The notes under the pieces: generated by a model
What the model saw: only the letters and a program-made list of their open reading frames with translations
What the model was told of the DNA's origin: nothing
The model's database searches: none
Shown here: in pieces, positions 48,586-57,523 of the stretch
How the letters are laid out: the number at the start of each line of letters is the position of its first letter
Position numbering within the stretch: the stretch's first letter is position 1
Translations under genes and position numbers: made by a program
DNA from: Scardovia inopinata JCM 12537
Lineage (GTDB): Bacteria > Actinomycetota > Actinomycetes > Actinomycetales > Bifidobacteriaceae
Length of the DNA stretch: 64,000 nt
Direction: 5' to 3'
NCBI RefSeq assembly: GCF_001042695.1
Contig: NZ_AP012334.1
Location: 248,001-312,000, forward strand

Positions 48586-49390
48586 GGATTCTTTCTCCTT
48601 CCTGAGAGTTTCTCTTTCTGAAAGATTTTTTCTGATCCTGACCGTTCTGTTTGCTCGGAAATACGGTAGTTAATGCAGTAGTTTCTGTTTCTATGGGTGT
48701 TTCTGCTTCTATAGGTTTTCCCTCTGCTTGGGAACTTCTTGCTGAGGCAGGCAGGGCAGTAAGAATTGCCGTAAAAGCCTGACTGTAGGCTGCATAGAGG
48801 GCAACAAGCTGGTTTTGTTCTACCGGGGTCAAACTAGCCATAGCCCGGTCTTCGGCCTGTCGCAAAGGATCGAGAATTCCTGCGGCGAATATTCTTCCGG
48901 CGGTTGTCAGAGCAATCTTTTTTTGCCGCCGGTCCGGTCTGCTGAAAATACGGTCAGGCGGAGGTCCTCCATCTGCTGTGTCGGCAAGATCGGCAATATA
49001 CCCCTTTTCCCGCCAGGTTTTTATGGTGGCGTTGACAACCTGTTTGGTGGACAGGGTCCGCTTAGCTATGGTTTTCTGGGTAATCCCCCGGGGTGAGTAG
49101 TAAATCCACAGGAGGATGGCCAGGGCTTTGCCCTGGAGCCCATTCTTGCGGGAATAGTATTCATAGAGGGACGTCTGAGAATCAAAAAGGCGTATAAAAA
49201 TTCGGGAAGGAGATTCTTGCTCAGCTTCTTGCCCTGCTACCTCCTGACCAGGATTCTTCTTCCTCGAAGGATCAGTTGGAGGTTTTGCTGCCGCCCTGGC
49301 TGTCACTCCGGCTGAAGTTGTAAATCCTCTTTCCGCCCGGCTCTTCTTACCATTCTTTATGGCTGGATTCTTTACTGGAGTTCCTGTCAT
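48578..49390 (-). CDS. MarR-family transcriptional regulator
   Basis: 270 residues, much longer than the ~150 of a typical MarR. Residues 1-80 are a Lys/Ala/Pro/Ser-rich segment of low complexity. The winged helix follows (ITQKTIAKRTLSTKQVVNATIKTWREKGYI, then the wing with DRRQKKIALTTAG). The C-terminal ~60 residues are again low-complexity. As first gene of the importer operon it probably controls it. A perfect palindrome in its promoter region is a likely operator. The effector is unknown. Confidence 0.85.
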   Translation of the reverse strand: MTGTPVKNPAIKNGKKSRAERGFTTSAGVTARAAAKPPTDPSRKKNPGQEVAGQEAEQESPSRIFIRLFDSQTSLYEYYSRKNGLQGKALAILLWIYYSPRGITQKTIAKRTLSTKQVVNATIKTWREKGYIADLADTADGGPPPDRIFSRPDRRQKKIALTTAGRIFAAGILDPLRQAEDRAMASLTPVEQNQLVALYAAYSQAFTAILTALPASARSSQAEGKPIEAETPIETETTALTTVFPSKQNGQDQKKSFRKRNSQEGERIHD

Positions 49391-49502
49391 GGTCTGGTCC
49401 TCTGTGTTTTCCTTCCTTGACTGTCACCTGCCCCAGCAGCATGCGCACAGTGGATGGTGGCACACAGCGCTCGCTCAGGAGAGATAGTCACATGTTTTTA
49501 TG

Positions 49503-49525
49503 GTCAAATTATTTGACTAATTATA
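49503..49525. promoter_or_regulatory. Candidate MarR operator and divergent promoter
   Basis: GTCAAATTATTTGAC (49503-49517) is a perfect 15-bp palindrome of the MarR-operator type. On the minus strand, TATAAT (49525-49520) lies just upstream of it, placing the palindrome over the regulator's expected start site. On the plus strand, TATAAC at 49522-49527 overlaps the same AT block and could serve the reductase. Confidence 0.6.
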
Positions 49526-49614
49526 ACTTGGCTCTATCGACAAGTATCATAGCAAGTAAGAAACGGTTCCGTGCGAACCGCGATATTGGTGATTTTCAAG
49601 GTTTAGAGGGACAT

Positions 49615-50484
49615 ATGACTAAGCGATTAACCCGTCAAATTGGATCGTATACCACAAGCGCAGTGGGGTTAGGAACCATGGGGTTGGCAATTGAAGGAAA
49701 ACCGTCTGCTGAAGAGTCGATTGACATTATCCATCAGGCTTTGGATGCCGGCTGCAGGCATATAGATACAGCCTGGGCCTATTATCAGTCCGGCGGCCAG
49801 GAAGAAGTGGCAGAGATGTTAGTCCGTCAGGCACTGGACAGCTGGGAAGGGCCCCGAAAGGAAGTCATAGTGGCTACTAAAGCTGGGCACTACCGGAATT
49901 TTACTGACGGCAAACCTACCTGGGCGGTAGATGGCCGGCCTGAATCCCTGATCCGCTACGCCAAGCAATCAGCGCAGACTTTAGGGGTTGACACCATTGA
50001 TCTCCTCTATTTTCATCGCCCCGATCCTCAGGTTCCATATGAGGAATCCATTCAGGCTATGAAGGAAATCTACGATCAGGGCTTGACTGCATCTATAGGC
50101 ATTTCCAATGTTAGCTGTGAGCAGATTGATATTGCACGCACTATCCTGGGCCCGGCCCTGGTGGCTGTACAAAATCAATTTTCGCCCATCTACAGGGAAA
50201 CTCAGGATACTCTGGATTATACGGCTCAGCTGGGTTTGGCTTTTGTCTGCTGGAGCCCTCTGGGAGGGTTCCGCAAACCGTATGATCAGGCTCTTTTTGA
50301 TCCTTTCCGCACGGTTGCTGCTGCTCACCAGGTTAGTTACCAGCAGATTGTCTTGGCTTGGGAACTTGCCCGGGGCACACACGTTTTCGTCCTTCCTGGC
50401 ACGCACAGGGCCTCCACCTTCCTGGATTCCCTGGCTGCGGATCAGGTAGAGCTGACCGAAGATGAACTCGCTTACCTAGGCTGA
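49615..50484 (+). CDS. Aldo/keto reductase
   Basis: 289 residues from ATG 49615, preceded by TTTAGAGGGACAT; longer in-frame starts run through the divergent promoter. The TIM-barrel reductase fold shows the catalytic Asp and Tyr in HIDTAWAYYQSGG, Lys in VATKAGH and His in LLYFHRPDP. The C-terminal FVLPGTHRASTFLD binds the cofactor. It differs clearly from the 32365 reductase and is closer to the Tas/voltage-channel-beta-like group. It is divergent from the MarR gene and may share its operator. Confidence 0.88.
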   Translation: MTKRLTRQIGSYTTSAVGLGTMGLAIEGKPSAEESIDIIHQALDAGCRHIDTAWAYYQSGGQEEVAEMLVRQALDSWEGPRKEVIVATKAGHYRNFTDGKPTWAVDGRPESLIRYAKQSAQTLGVDTIDLLYFHRPDPQVPYEESIQAMKEIYDQGLTASIGISNVSCEQIDIARTILGPALVAVQNQFSPIYRETQDTLDYTAQLGLAFVCWSPLGGFRKPYDQALFDPFRTVAAAHQVSYQQIVLAWELARGTHVFVLPGTHRASTFLDSLAADQVELTEDELAYLG

Positions 50485-50556
50485 AAGAGGGAAGGGCTAG
50501 GAATAGCAGAAACTGGACTGGCGGTAGCCTGGACAGGAAAGCAGAAAGATTTATTG

Positions 50557-51495
50557 ATGACAGATAGCGTAGCCAGTATAGACAGGGCAGACAGGGCAGA
50601 AACCGCCCCCATCCCCGCCCTTATCCCTATCGCTTTGACCCAGAGGGTTACTGTTTATTACAGCACCAGGCTGGGGGGAGGATCAGAAGACGATTGGGCC
50701 TTCTGCAATCTGGGGGCAACTGTAGGAGAGGAACCTAACCAGGTTCATGCTAACCGTCGGGCTGTCAATAAGATAATTGGGTCTCCTGTTCATGTGGTCA
50801 CCCAGGTTCACTCAGCCCTAGTAGTCGATGATACTGATGCTATTGTGCAAACGAAATCTGCAGAGGCTCTCGGCCAGATTCAGGCTGATGGGCAGGTGAC
50901 CAGTCAGGCTGACAGGGCAGTAGGGATTTTTACGGCTGATTGCCTGCCTGTTTTTCTTGCCGATCCTGGTCAGGGCATAGTTGGCGCCGCCCATTGCGGA
51001 CGGAAAGGTTTGCAGGCCGGGGTTCTGCAAACCTTAGTGGAGGCAATGATTGCTCTGGGGGCGCATCGATCTGATCTGACTGCCACTTTGGGGCCTCGGA
51101 TTTGTGGCAGGTGCTATCAGGTTGGAGATGATATTGCTGAAGATTTTGATCGTCAATTTCCCGGAACGGTGACTCACTCCCGTTTTGGGGGCCAGGGGAT
51201 TGATATTAGTCTGGCCGCCTTGCAGATTCTGGCCCACGAGGGAATTCACGGGCGGCAAATTGTTGACTCCAGTCCTCGTGTAAAATCCGCGACTTATTAT
51301 TTGGAATCAGACCCGGAATTCCAGCAGCTTTGCCAGGTTGATGGCCAGGGGCCAGATTTGACTGCTCGTCTGGATGAAATGGCAGATCCCATGTGCACCC
51401 TGGAGAATCCCCTCTGGTATTCTCACCGAAGAGCAGTCAGGGCTGGAAAAAAACATGAAGGCCGGCAGCTGAGCATTATTGTCAGAAAGGAATAG
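50557..51495 (+). CDS. pgeF: Peptidoglycan editing factor PgeF (YfiH/LACC1 family)
   Basis: 312 residues from ATG 50557, preceded by AGAAAG; a TTG lies one codon upstream. The family metal site is visible as His in TQVHSALV, Cys in FTADCLPVFL and His in GAAHCGRKGLQAG, with GPRICGRCYQVGDD following. Members have been reported as copper oxidases, purine nucleoside-active enzymes and a muropeptide editing factor. The metal-site residues suggest an active enzyme. It is 6 bases from pcp. Confidence 0.88.
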   Translation: MTDSVASIDRADRAETAPIPALIPIALTQRVTVYYSTRLGGGSEDDWAFCNLGATVGEEPNQVHANRRAVNKIIGSPVHVVTQVHSALVVDDTDAIVQTKSAEALGQIQADGQVTSQADRAVGIFTADCLPVFLADPGQGIVGAAHCGRKGLQAGVLQTLVEAMIALGAHRSDLTATLGPRICGRCYQVGDDIAEDFDRQFPGTVTHSRFGGQGIDISLAALQILAHEGIHGRQIVDSSPRVKSATYYLESDPEFQQLCQVDGQGPDLTARLDEMADPMCTLENPLWYSHRRAVRAGKKHEGRQLSIIVRKE

Positions 51496-51501
51496 AACAG
51501 T

Positions 51502-52161
51502 ATGGATACTATCACCGTTGTGGTCTGCGGATTCGATCCCTATAAAAATATAACAGTCAATCCTTCTAGAGAAGTATGCCTGGCCCTGGATCGGGAAGGG
51601 GTGACTGCCGACCGGTCTGACCTTGCCATTGGGGTGACCTCAGCTCTCCTTCCCCTCAGTTTTCAGAATGCTTGGCCGAAACTGCAGGAAACCCTAGAAA
51701 AGGTCCATCCTGATATTGTTATTGCTACAGGGTTAAAAACTCACGCCCAATCGGTCATGTTGGAAAGATGCGCCACTAACTTTATTGATGCTACCAAGCC
51801 TGATGCTGATGATGTGCAGCCCAGGCGTCTGCCTATCATTCCGCACGCCCCTGAGGCATATTGGACTCATCTTCCTCTTCACGCCATTTTGGGTAGATTC
51901 GCCAAACATGACATTCCAGCTTCCTTAAGCTCTGACGCCGGTACCTTTGTCTGCAACTCTCTTTTCTATCAGCTGCTGAACTGGAGTCAGGAGCATAATC
52001 GGACTTTGGCTGGTTTTGTCAGTCTTCCTTTGGTAGATCAGGCTCACGGTTATATGCCGGGCATGTCCCTGGACCGCATGATTGAAGCTACCCGGGAGGT
52101 TGTCCTGGCTGCTGTTGATTACTATCGCCGTCCTTTGCCCCCGGAAATTTTGCGGGCCTGA
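51502..52161 (+). CDS. pcp: Pyrrolidone-carboxylate peptidase-like protein lacking catalytic His
   Basis: 219 residues. The family (peptidase C15) removes N-terminal pyroglutamate using a Cys-His-Glu triad. Glu88 (MLERCATN) and Cys151 (SDAGTFVCNSLFY) are in the expected contexts. The canonical GFIHxP histidine is replaced by Ser174 (AGFVSLPL); the next His is nine residues on. The fold is secure but activity is doubtful. It is a tight operon partner of pgeF. Confidence 0.85.
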   Translation: MDTITVVVCGFDPYKNITVNPSREVCLALDREGVTADRSDLAIGVTSALLPLSFQNAWPKLQETLEKVHPDIVIATGLKTHAQSVMLERCATNFIDATKPDADDVQPRRLPIIPHAPEAYWTHLPLHAILGRFAKHDIPASLSSDAGTFVCNSLFYQLLNWSQEHNRTLAGFVSLPLVDQAHGYMPGMSLDRMIEATREVVLAAVDYYRRPLPPEILRA

Positions 52162-52280
52162 CTGCCTGAGTGTGTGGGTTCAGTTAAACACTGGGATAAT
52201 TTTTCCCCTTCCGGCCTTTTACGACTAATCTGAAAAATAAGTGCCGTACATTAGTATCGGCCTGAGATAACGGAGACATC

Positions 52281-53642
52281 ATGCCTGAGAATTTTCCTAT
52301 TACCCTGCGTGGTTATGACAAAGATCGTGTAGACGAAGCAATAGCCCGACAGAATGAGAATATTGCACGTTTGCGGGAGCAAATCAAGGCTTATGACGAA
52401 CGAATTCTGCAACTTGACGCCCAGCTACAGGAGGAGAAGAAAAAGCAGGCTCACAATTCTGGCAGTTCCTTCGCTTCCCTCGGGGCCAACGCCCAACAGC
52501 TGCTGGCTTCTGCCGAACAGACCAGCATGGAGCTGATCCAGAGAGCCCAGCAGGATGCAGCAGCAGCCCGGGCTAATGCCCAGTCTCAGGCACAAACCCT
52601 GGTTAATAATGCCAGCCTCGATGCCGCTCAAACCCTTGCCCAGGCAAAGAAGAAGGCTGAAACCATTGTTCAGAAGGCACAGGATCAGGCAGCTTCTCTG
52701 ACGGCGAATGCCAAGGAAGAGGCGGATCATACTGTGGCTGCTGCCCAACAGGAGAGCGACAGCAAGCTGAATGCCCTTAGAATACAGCTGGAAAATGCCA
52801 GCCAGGAGGGCAGAAAGCAGATGGAAGCTCAGAGAGCTGCTCAGGAAAAAGCGATTGCAGATATGCGTCAAAAGGCAGCAGAAGACATTGCCCAGTCTCG
52901 TCGTGATGCTGATGCTGATATCACTGCCAAAAAAACTGAGGCCAATGATCAAATCCAGGCAGCAGTCGATAAGGCTCAAAAGAAGCTGGCTCAGGCCAAC
53001 GAACAAGTAGCAACCATGATATCCGATGCCCAGCGCCGGGCAGGAGAGATTACCGATGCTGCTCAGGGGCATGCCCAGCAGATTGCAGATCAGTCCAACA
53101 TCGAAAAAGCTCAGTCTCATAATGCTTTGGCACAGGAAGAGCAGGAAGCCCGGGAAAAAATTCAAAAACAGCAGGAAGAGGCATCGGCTCAGGTAAAGGC
53201 TTTGCTGGATCAATTGGATCAGCGCCGGACTCAAGTGGAAGCTGATGCTGCCAAGCTGTTGGAACAGGCCAGAGAAGCCCGTAGTCAGGCTGATGATTAT
53301 GCTCAGGACAAACGGGTACGGGCGGATGAAGAGGCTAAGAAAATACTGGACGAAGCGAATAAGAAGGCTTCCGGCTTGGTCGAAGACAGGAGGGCTGCCG
53401 CTCAGAAAGAAATCAGCAGCCTCCAGGCGCAGATTAAGAATTTGCAGGAGAGGGAGGCGGCTATTACCTCCCGGGTTGATCAGCTTCGGTCGATTTTCTC
53501 CCAGGCTTTTGGACAGCTGGGGCCAATTTCAGGGCAGGGGCAGGCTGATCAGCCTGACAATAATCCCAGTCAGGACAATCCCGATCAGGGAAATCAGGAT
53601 CAGGACAATTCCGATCAAGGGAATTCTGATCAGGAAAAGTAA
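52281..53642 (+). CDS. DivIVA-like coiled-coil protein
   Basis: 453 residues. The N-terminus carries a DivIVA-type signature, FPITLRGYDKDRVD at residues 5-18, and is followed by ~390 residues of almost continuous Ala/Gln/Glu/Lys coiled coil. The last ~35 residues are tandem DNPDQGNQ-like repeats encoded by repeated DNA. No membrane segment is seen. In actinobacteria, DivIVA-like coiled coils organise polar growth and division; that role here is inferred. CGGAGA precedes the ATG. Confidence 0.75.
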   Translation: MPENFPITLRGYDKDRVDEAIARQNENIARLREQIKAYDERILQLDAQLQEEKKKQAHNSGSSFASLGANAQQLLASAEQTSMELIQRAQQDAAAARANAQSQAQTLVNNASLDAAQTLAQAKKKAETIVQKAQDQAASLTANAKEEADHTVAAAQQESDSKLNALRIQLENASQEGRKQMEAQRAAQEKAIADMRQKAAEDIAQSRRDADADITAKKTEANDQIQAAVDKAQKKLAQANEQVATMISDAQRRAGEITDAAQGHAQQIADQSNIEKAQSHNALAQEEQEAREKIQKQQEEASAQVKALLDQLDQRRTQVEADAAKLLEQAREARSQADDYAQDKRVRADEEAKKILDEANKKASGLVEDRRAAAQKEISSLQAQIKNLQEREAAITSRVDQLRSIFSQAFGQLGPISGQGQADQPDNNPSQDNPDQGNQDQDNSDQGNSDQEK

Positions 53643-53880
53643 TACAAAAAGCTGCATGGCTCAGATGTCGAGATAATTCGACGGGTTCAATACTCATTAC
53701 TCATGAGCTCATGGCTTGTTACCCATAGCCCTGAGCTCATTATTCATAGGCTCATTGGTCCATGGAGACAATGCTGAGGTTTTTACCATCTGAGATAATG
53801 CTGAGATATGCTTCAGACACACATGACCCCGTCCGGCTATACTGACTTACGTATTAGCTCCTCCTTCATGAAAGGAAATC
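53643..53880. repeat. Degenerate repeat cluster and candidate pepC promoter
   Basis: CTCATT/GAGCTCAT units recur at about 53692-53755. GAGACAATGCTGAG and GAGATAATGCTGAG follow at 53765 and 53793. CAGACA (53814-53819) and TATACT (53838-53843), 18 bases apart, form a candidate promoter with a ~30-nt leader to pepC. Confidence 0.45.
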
Positions 53881-55221
53881 ATGTCTGACATGTCTGATCT
53901 GAAACCGCTGGATTCGCAGAAACTGACAGATCTTCAAGATCGTTTCGCTGCCAGCCCTTCCAACCGTCTTGCTATGAATGCCGTCACTGTTTCCGGCATT
54001 AACAAGGTAGCCAAGAATTATGACCGCGCTCGCCTGCTTCAGCGTCGTTTTTCCACCATCATTGACAACGGACCTGCTACCAGTCAGAAACGGTCTGGCC
54101 GCTGCTGGCTCTTCAGCTCATTGAATGTTGCACGCTTTGTAGCCAAGAAAAATTTGGGGCTGAAAAAGTTTGAGTTCTCTCAAAACTACGCCATGTATTT
54201 TGACAAGCTGGAGCGGGTCAATTACTTCCTGCAGGATGTTCAGGCGTTGGTCGCTCAAGGACAGGAAAATGATTCCCGGCTGATTCAGTTTTTGCTTGCT
54301 GATGTGATGGGCGACGGCGGTCAATGGACCATGGCCATGAATATTTATACTAAGTATGGAGCCGTCCCTCAGGATCTTTTCCCAGAAACGGAATCTTCTC
54401 AGAACACGGGGGAGATGAATTCGCAGCTGCGTTCTGTTCTTCGCCAGGCTGTAGCTCACATGTATGAGCAGCCTGATCGCAGTGACGATATTGTCAGAAA
54501 TGCTTTGGCAGCTGCTCACAGAATTCTGACTATTCATCTGGGAACTCCCCCTACCCAGTTTGACTGGGAATGGACCGACGAGGATGGTAATTTCCATCGT
54601 GACGGCATCCTGACTCCTCAGGAATTCTGGAAGAAGTATGTGGATGCTGGTCTGGAAGATTATGTCTGCCTGGTTGATGACCCCCGGCAGGAGCATCCTA
54701 AGGGGAAGATGATTGGCATTGAGCATTTGGGCAATGTTGTGGGAGGAACACCGACTGCTTATGTGAATGTAGACACTCAATTCATGAAGGATTGTGTGAA
54801 GAAAATCCTTACGGAACAGGGTATTCCTGTCTGGTTTGGAGCTGATTGCCGCCCTATGATGGATAGGGAAGCCGGAGCTTGGGCTACTGACATGTTCGAG
54901 TATGGCCGGGTCTATGATTTCGACTTCACCATGGATAAGGAAGAGCGGGTTCGCTATGGGGAGTCTGCTATGAACCATGCCATGGCTTTTGCCGGCGTAG
55001 ATCTTGATGATCAGGGGCAGCCCCGTCGGTGGCGTGTGGAAAACTCTTGGGGAACTGATATTGCCGACAATGGTTATTTCACTATGGATGATCCCTGGTT
55101 TGACCAGTATGTTTACGAGGTGGCTGTGCCCAAATCTATGCTCCCCGCTGATTATCAGAAGGCGTTGGAAGAGGAGCCTATCATGCTTCCAGCCTGGGAT
55201 CCTATGGGAGCCCTGGCATAA
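53881..55221 (+). CDS. pepC: Aminopeptidase C (bleomycin hydrolase family)
   Basis: 446 residues. This cysteine aminopeptidase of the C1 papain clan is cytoplasmic and usually hexameric. The catalytic Cys is in KRSGRCWLFSSLN, His in NHAMAFAGVD and Asn in WRVENSWGTD. The length is normal for PepC. No signal peptide is present. ATGAAAGGAAATC precedes the start. Confidence 0.95.
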   Translation: MSDMSDLKPLDSQKLTDLQDRFAASPSNRLAMNAVTVSGINKVAKNYDRARLLQRRFSTIIDNGPATSQKRSGRCWLFSSLNVARFVAKKNLGLKKFEFSQNYAMYFDKLERVNYFLQDVQALVAQGQENDSRLIQFLLADVMGDGGQWTMAMNIYTKYGAVPQDLFPETESSQNTGEMNSQLRSVLRQAVAHMYEQPDRSDDIVRNALAAAHRILTIHLGTPPTQFDWEWTDEDGNFHRDGILTPQEFWKKYVDAGLEDYVCLVDDPRQEHPKGKMIGIEHLGNVVGGTPTAYVNVDTQFMKDCVKKILTEQGIPVWFGADCRPMMDREAGAWATDMFEYGRVYDFDFTMDKEERVRYGESAMNHAMAFAGVDLDDQGQPRRWRVENSWGTDIADNGYFTMDDPWFDQYVYEVAVPKSMLPADYQKALEEEPIMLPAWDPMGALA

Positions 55222-55262
55222 ATCTGTCTGTTACCGATAATCCGTCAAGAGGGGGGTCGCCC

Positions 55263-56426
55263 ATGGAAAATGCAAAATCTTCCCAGAACACTGGGGAAGA
55301 TCAGCGTTGGGAAAATAGGGTAGGCCTGGGGCATATTCTTAACCGAAGGGTTAGGGAGCTGGCTCCTTTGCCTACACCTGCTCAGGTGCTTGCTGACTAT
55401 CCTCTTGACGGACAGGCTAAATCCCTGGTTGAATCCTCCAGGAATACAATCAGAGAGTGCATCAGTGGCAGGGACGGCCGGCTCCTGGTCCTGGTGGGGC
55501 CTTGCTCTATCCATGATCCCCAGGCTGCTGCTGATTATGCAGACCGCCTGTCCCATCTTGCTCGTCAGTTGCAGGATGATTTATACATTGTTATGCGTGT
55601 ATATTTTGAAAAGCCCAGGACTACCATTGGGTGGAAGGGACTAATCAACGATCCGGACCTGGACGGGAGCAACAAGATTCATAAAGGTCTGCTAGTGGCC
55701 CGTCAGGTTCTGATTGATGTTCTGTCATCTGGTCTTCCTGTGGCTACCGAGTTCCTGGAGCCAACTTCCCCTCAGTATATTTCTGACGCCATCTCCTGGG
55801 GGGCAATTGGAGCCAGAAACGTGGAAAGCCAGGTTCATCGGCAGCTGGCATCGGGCCTGTCCATGCCGGTCGGTTTTAAAAATTCCACAGACGGCAGTGT
55901 CAAGGCTGCTATTGATGGCTGTTTTACTGCTGCTCAGCCCCATACTTTTTTTGGTATTGATCATTTGGGCAGGGCAGCTGCTGTGGAGACTCTGGGAAAT
56001 CCTGATTGTCACCTTGTGCTCAGGGGATCTGCCCAGGGACCCAATTATGATGCTCAGTCAGTTGCCCAGGCTTTGACTGCTGTCCGCAATTTCATGCCTG
56101 AAGATTCACTGGCTGCCAGTGGGTTGGTCATTGATGCTTCCCACGGAAATTCAGGGAAAGATGAAAAGGTTCAGGCTCAGGTGGTGGAAAATATCGCTTG
56201 GCGGCTGGCTCACGGGGAACAGGGGATAAAGGGAATCATGATGGAAAGTTTTATTGTGGGAGGCAATCAGGCCCCCGCACCCCTGAACAAGCTTGTGTAC
56301 GGTCAATCAATTACGGACCGGTGCATATCGTGGGAAAGAACGGAAGAGCTGCTAAGGATCTTGGCTGATTCAGTCCGTCAAGGCAGGGGACAGGGGCGCA
56401 GATCTGTATCAGAGGTGCAGGAATGA
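55263..56426 (+). CDS. aroG: 3-deoxy-7-phosphoheptulonate synthase, class I
   Basis: 387 residues. First enzyme of the shikimate pathway, condensing PEP and erythrose-4-phosphate. Signatures include LLVLVGPCSIHDPQAA, MRVYFEKPRTTIGWKG, GFKNSTDGS and IDASHGNSGKDE, all of the AroF/G/H type. Which aromatic amino acid inhibits it cannot be told. GAGGGGGG is the ribosome-binding site. It overlaps mtnN by 4 bases (ATGA). Confidence 0.95.
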   Translation: MENAKSSQNTGEDQRWENRVGLGHILNRRVRELAPLPTPAQVLADYPLDGQAKSLVESSRNTIRECISGRDGRLLVLVGPCSIHDPQAAADYADRLSHLARQLQDDLYIVMRVYFEKPRTTIGWKGLINDPDLDGSNKIHKGLLVARQVLIDVLSSGLPVATEFLEPTSPQYISDAISWGAIGARNVESQVHRQLASGLSMPVGFKNSTDGSVKAAIDGCFTAAQPHTFFGIDHLGRAAAVETLGNPDCHLVLRGSAQGPNYDAQSVAQALTAVRNFMPEDSLAASGLVIDASHGNSGKDEKVQAQVVENIAWRLAHGEQGIKGIMMESFIVGGNQAPAPLNKLVYGQSITDRCISWERTEELLRILADSVRQGRGQGRRSVSEVQE

Positions 56427-57184
56427 ATCATGTCTCGGAAAGACAAGAGAAGCAAAGTTTTCGGCGAATAGCTGTCTTAGGGGCTCTCGATGAAGAGATT
56501 AATCTGATTGCTCACAATTTAACAAAAGTAAGGCAGATTCAGAAGGCTGGACTGTCCGTTACCCAGGGAGAGATGGACCCCGGGTCAGATTGCCCGCCTA
56601 TATATCTTGCTGCAACCGTTGCAGGCATGGGGTTGGTCAATGCTGCTGCTGCCACGCAGTTTCTTCTTGACTCTTTCCAGCCCGATGCCGTCATTTTCTC
56701 TGGAATTGCAGGGAATCTGAATCCCAGCCTCCATATCAACGATATTGTTCTAGGGCAGACCGTGCGCTATCTGGATTCCGATATGTCCCTGATAGGGCAA
56801 GCATACCCAGGATTGACAGAATATCATTCAGATCCTGTTCTCCTGTCTGCCGCCAGTGCTGTTCTGGATAGTCTGGGAATTATGTATAAAAAGGGAACTA
56901 TTGCTTCCGGCAACAGGTTCATTCAGGGGGATACGGCAATTGCCGAGGTCAAAGAACAGACGGGTGCCGATGCTGCTGAAATGGAAGGAGCCGCTGTCTG
57001 CCATATAGCAGCGAAAAATGATTGTCCTGCTCTTATTATTCGTGCCTTAAGCGACAATGCAGACACTGAATATGATACCTTTAAAGAATTTGATATAAGT
57101 GAGTATGCCAATACAGCTGCCCGTATTGTTGTTGAGGTAATCAGGGAACTGGGCAGGCATAGGGAATCTTCAGACAGTCGCTGA
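56423..57184 (+). CDS. mtnN: 5'-methylthioadenosine/S-adenosylhomocysteine nucleosidase
   Basis: 253 residues. It cleaves MTA or SAH to adenine in methyl-cycle salvage. Acidic residues expected for catalysis are present: GALDEEI near the N-terminus, AAEMEGAAV and RALSDNAD. An insertion around residues 45-58 makes it somewhat longer than E. coli Pfs (232). Other PNP-family nucleosidases are possible. Translationally coupled to aroG. Confidence 0.9.
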   Translation: MNHVSERQEKQSFRRIAVLGALDEEINLIAHNLTKVRQIQKAGLSVTQGEMDPGSDCPPIYLAATVAGMGLVNAAAATQFLLDSFQPDAVIFSGIAGNLNPSLHINDIVLGQTVRYLDSDMSLIGQAYPGLTEYHSDPVLLSAASAVLDSLGIMYKKGTIASGNRFIQGDTAIAEVKEQTGADAAEMEGAAVCHIAAKNDCPALIIRALSDNADTEYDTFKEFDISEYANTAARIVVEVIRELGRHRESSDSR

Positions 57185-57211
57185 TTTTAAGCTTAGTTTA
57201 AGCTTATAAAA

Positions 57212-57235
57212 ATGCAGACTTGCTTCGGTCTGCAT
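57212..57235 (-). terminator. Palindrome with T-run on the minus strand
   Basis: ATGCAGAC (57212-57219) pairs with GTCTGCAT (57228-57235). The A-run before it becomes a T-run on the minus strand, but no minus-strand gene ends here. On the plus strand it may mark the mtnN mRNA end. Confidence 0.35.
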
Positions 57236-57306
57236 ACTGGCCCGGGGATTTGCGCGGTCAGGCTCTGTCTGCGGCGTGTCCTGTGCTACTTATCCATGCT
57301 TTTGTG

Positions 57307-57312
57307 TATACT
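57307..57312 (+). promoter_or_regulatory. Candidate -10 element for rplJL
   Basis: TATACT lies about 215 bases before rplJ and directly upstream of the structured leader. No good -35 is seen at 16-18 bases. Confidence 0.4.
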
Positions 57313-57329
57313 CGCCCATGTAAACCACA

Positions 57330-57517
57330 GACCGTTGGTTGGATGGTGCATGTGAATGGTGCATAATTCCAACAATCGCAGATGCGGCCAACGCAGGTTG
57401 AGAATATGGATAGCGACTTAGTCGTTCTGATGCTCTGCCTGCGTGCAGGGCTTTTTTATTGCCCTGGGAAGTAAGCTTTCCGGCTTCGCTGTGATGCAGC
57501 GGTGACATAGGAAGGAA
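57330..57517 (+). ncRNA. L10 leader with attenuator hairpin
   Basis: The leader includes a CGAC/GTCG hairpin (57414-57424) and a terminator-like stem GCTCTGC (57432-57438) with GCAGGGC (57445-57451) followed by six Ts. Upstream ACGCAGG (57391-57397) can pair perfectly with CCTGCGT (57438-57444), which covers the terminator loop and closing base. Autogenous L10(L12) control of such leaders is established in other bacteria; its use here is inferred. Confidence 0.7.
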
Positions 57518-57523
57518 ATGCCA

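Noticed and set aside
53560-53760. CRISPR-like repeats
   Set aside because: The repeats are short, degenerate, partly coding (DivIVA-like tail) and lack regular spacers.
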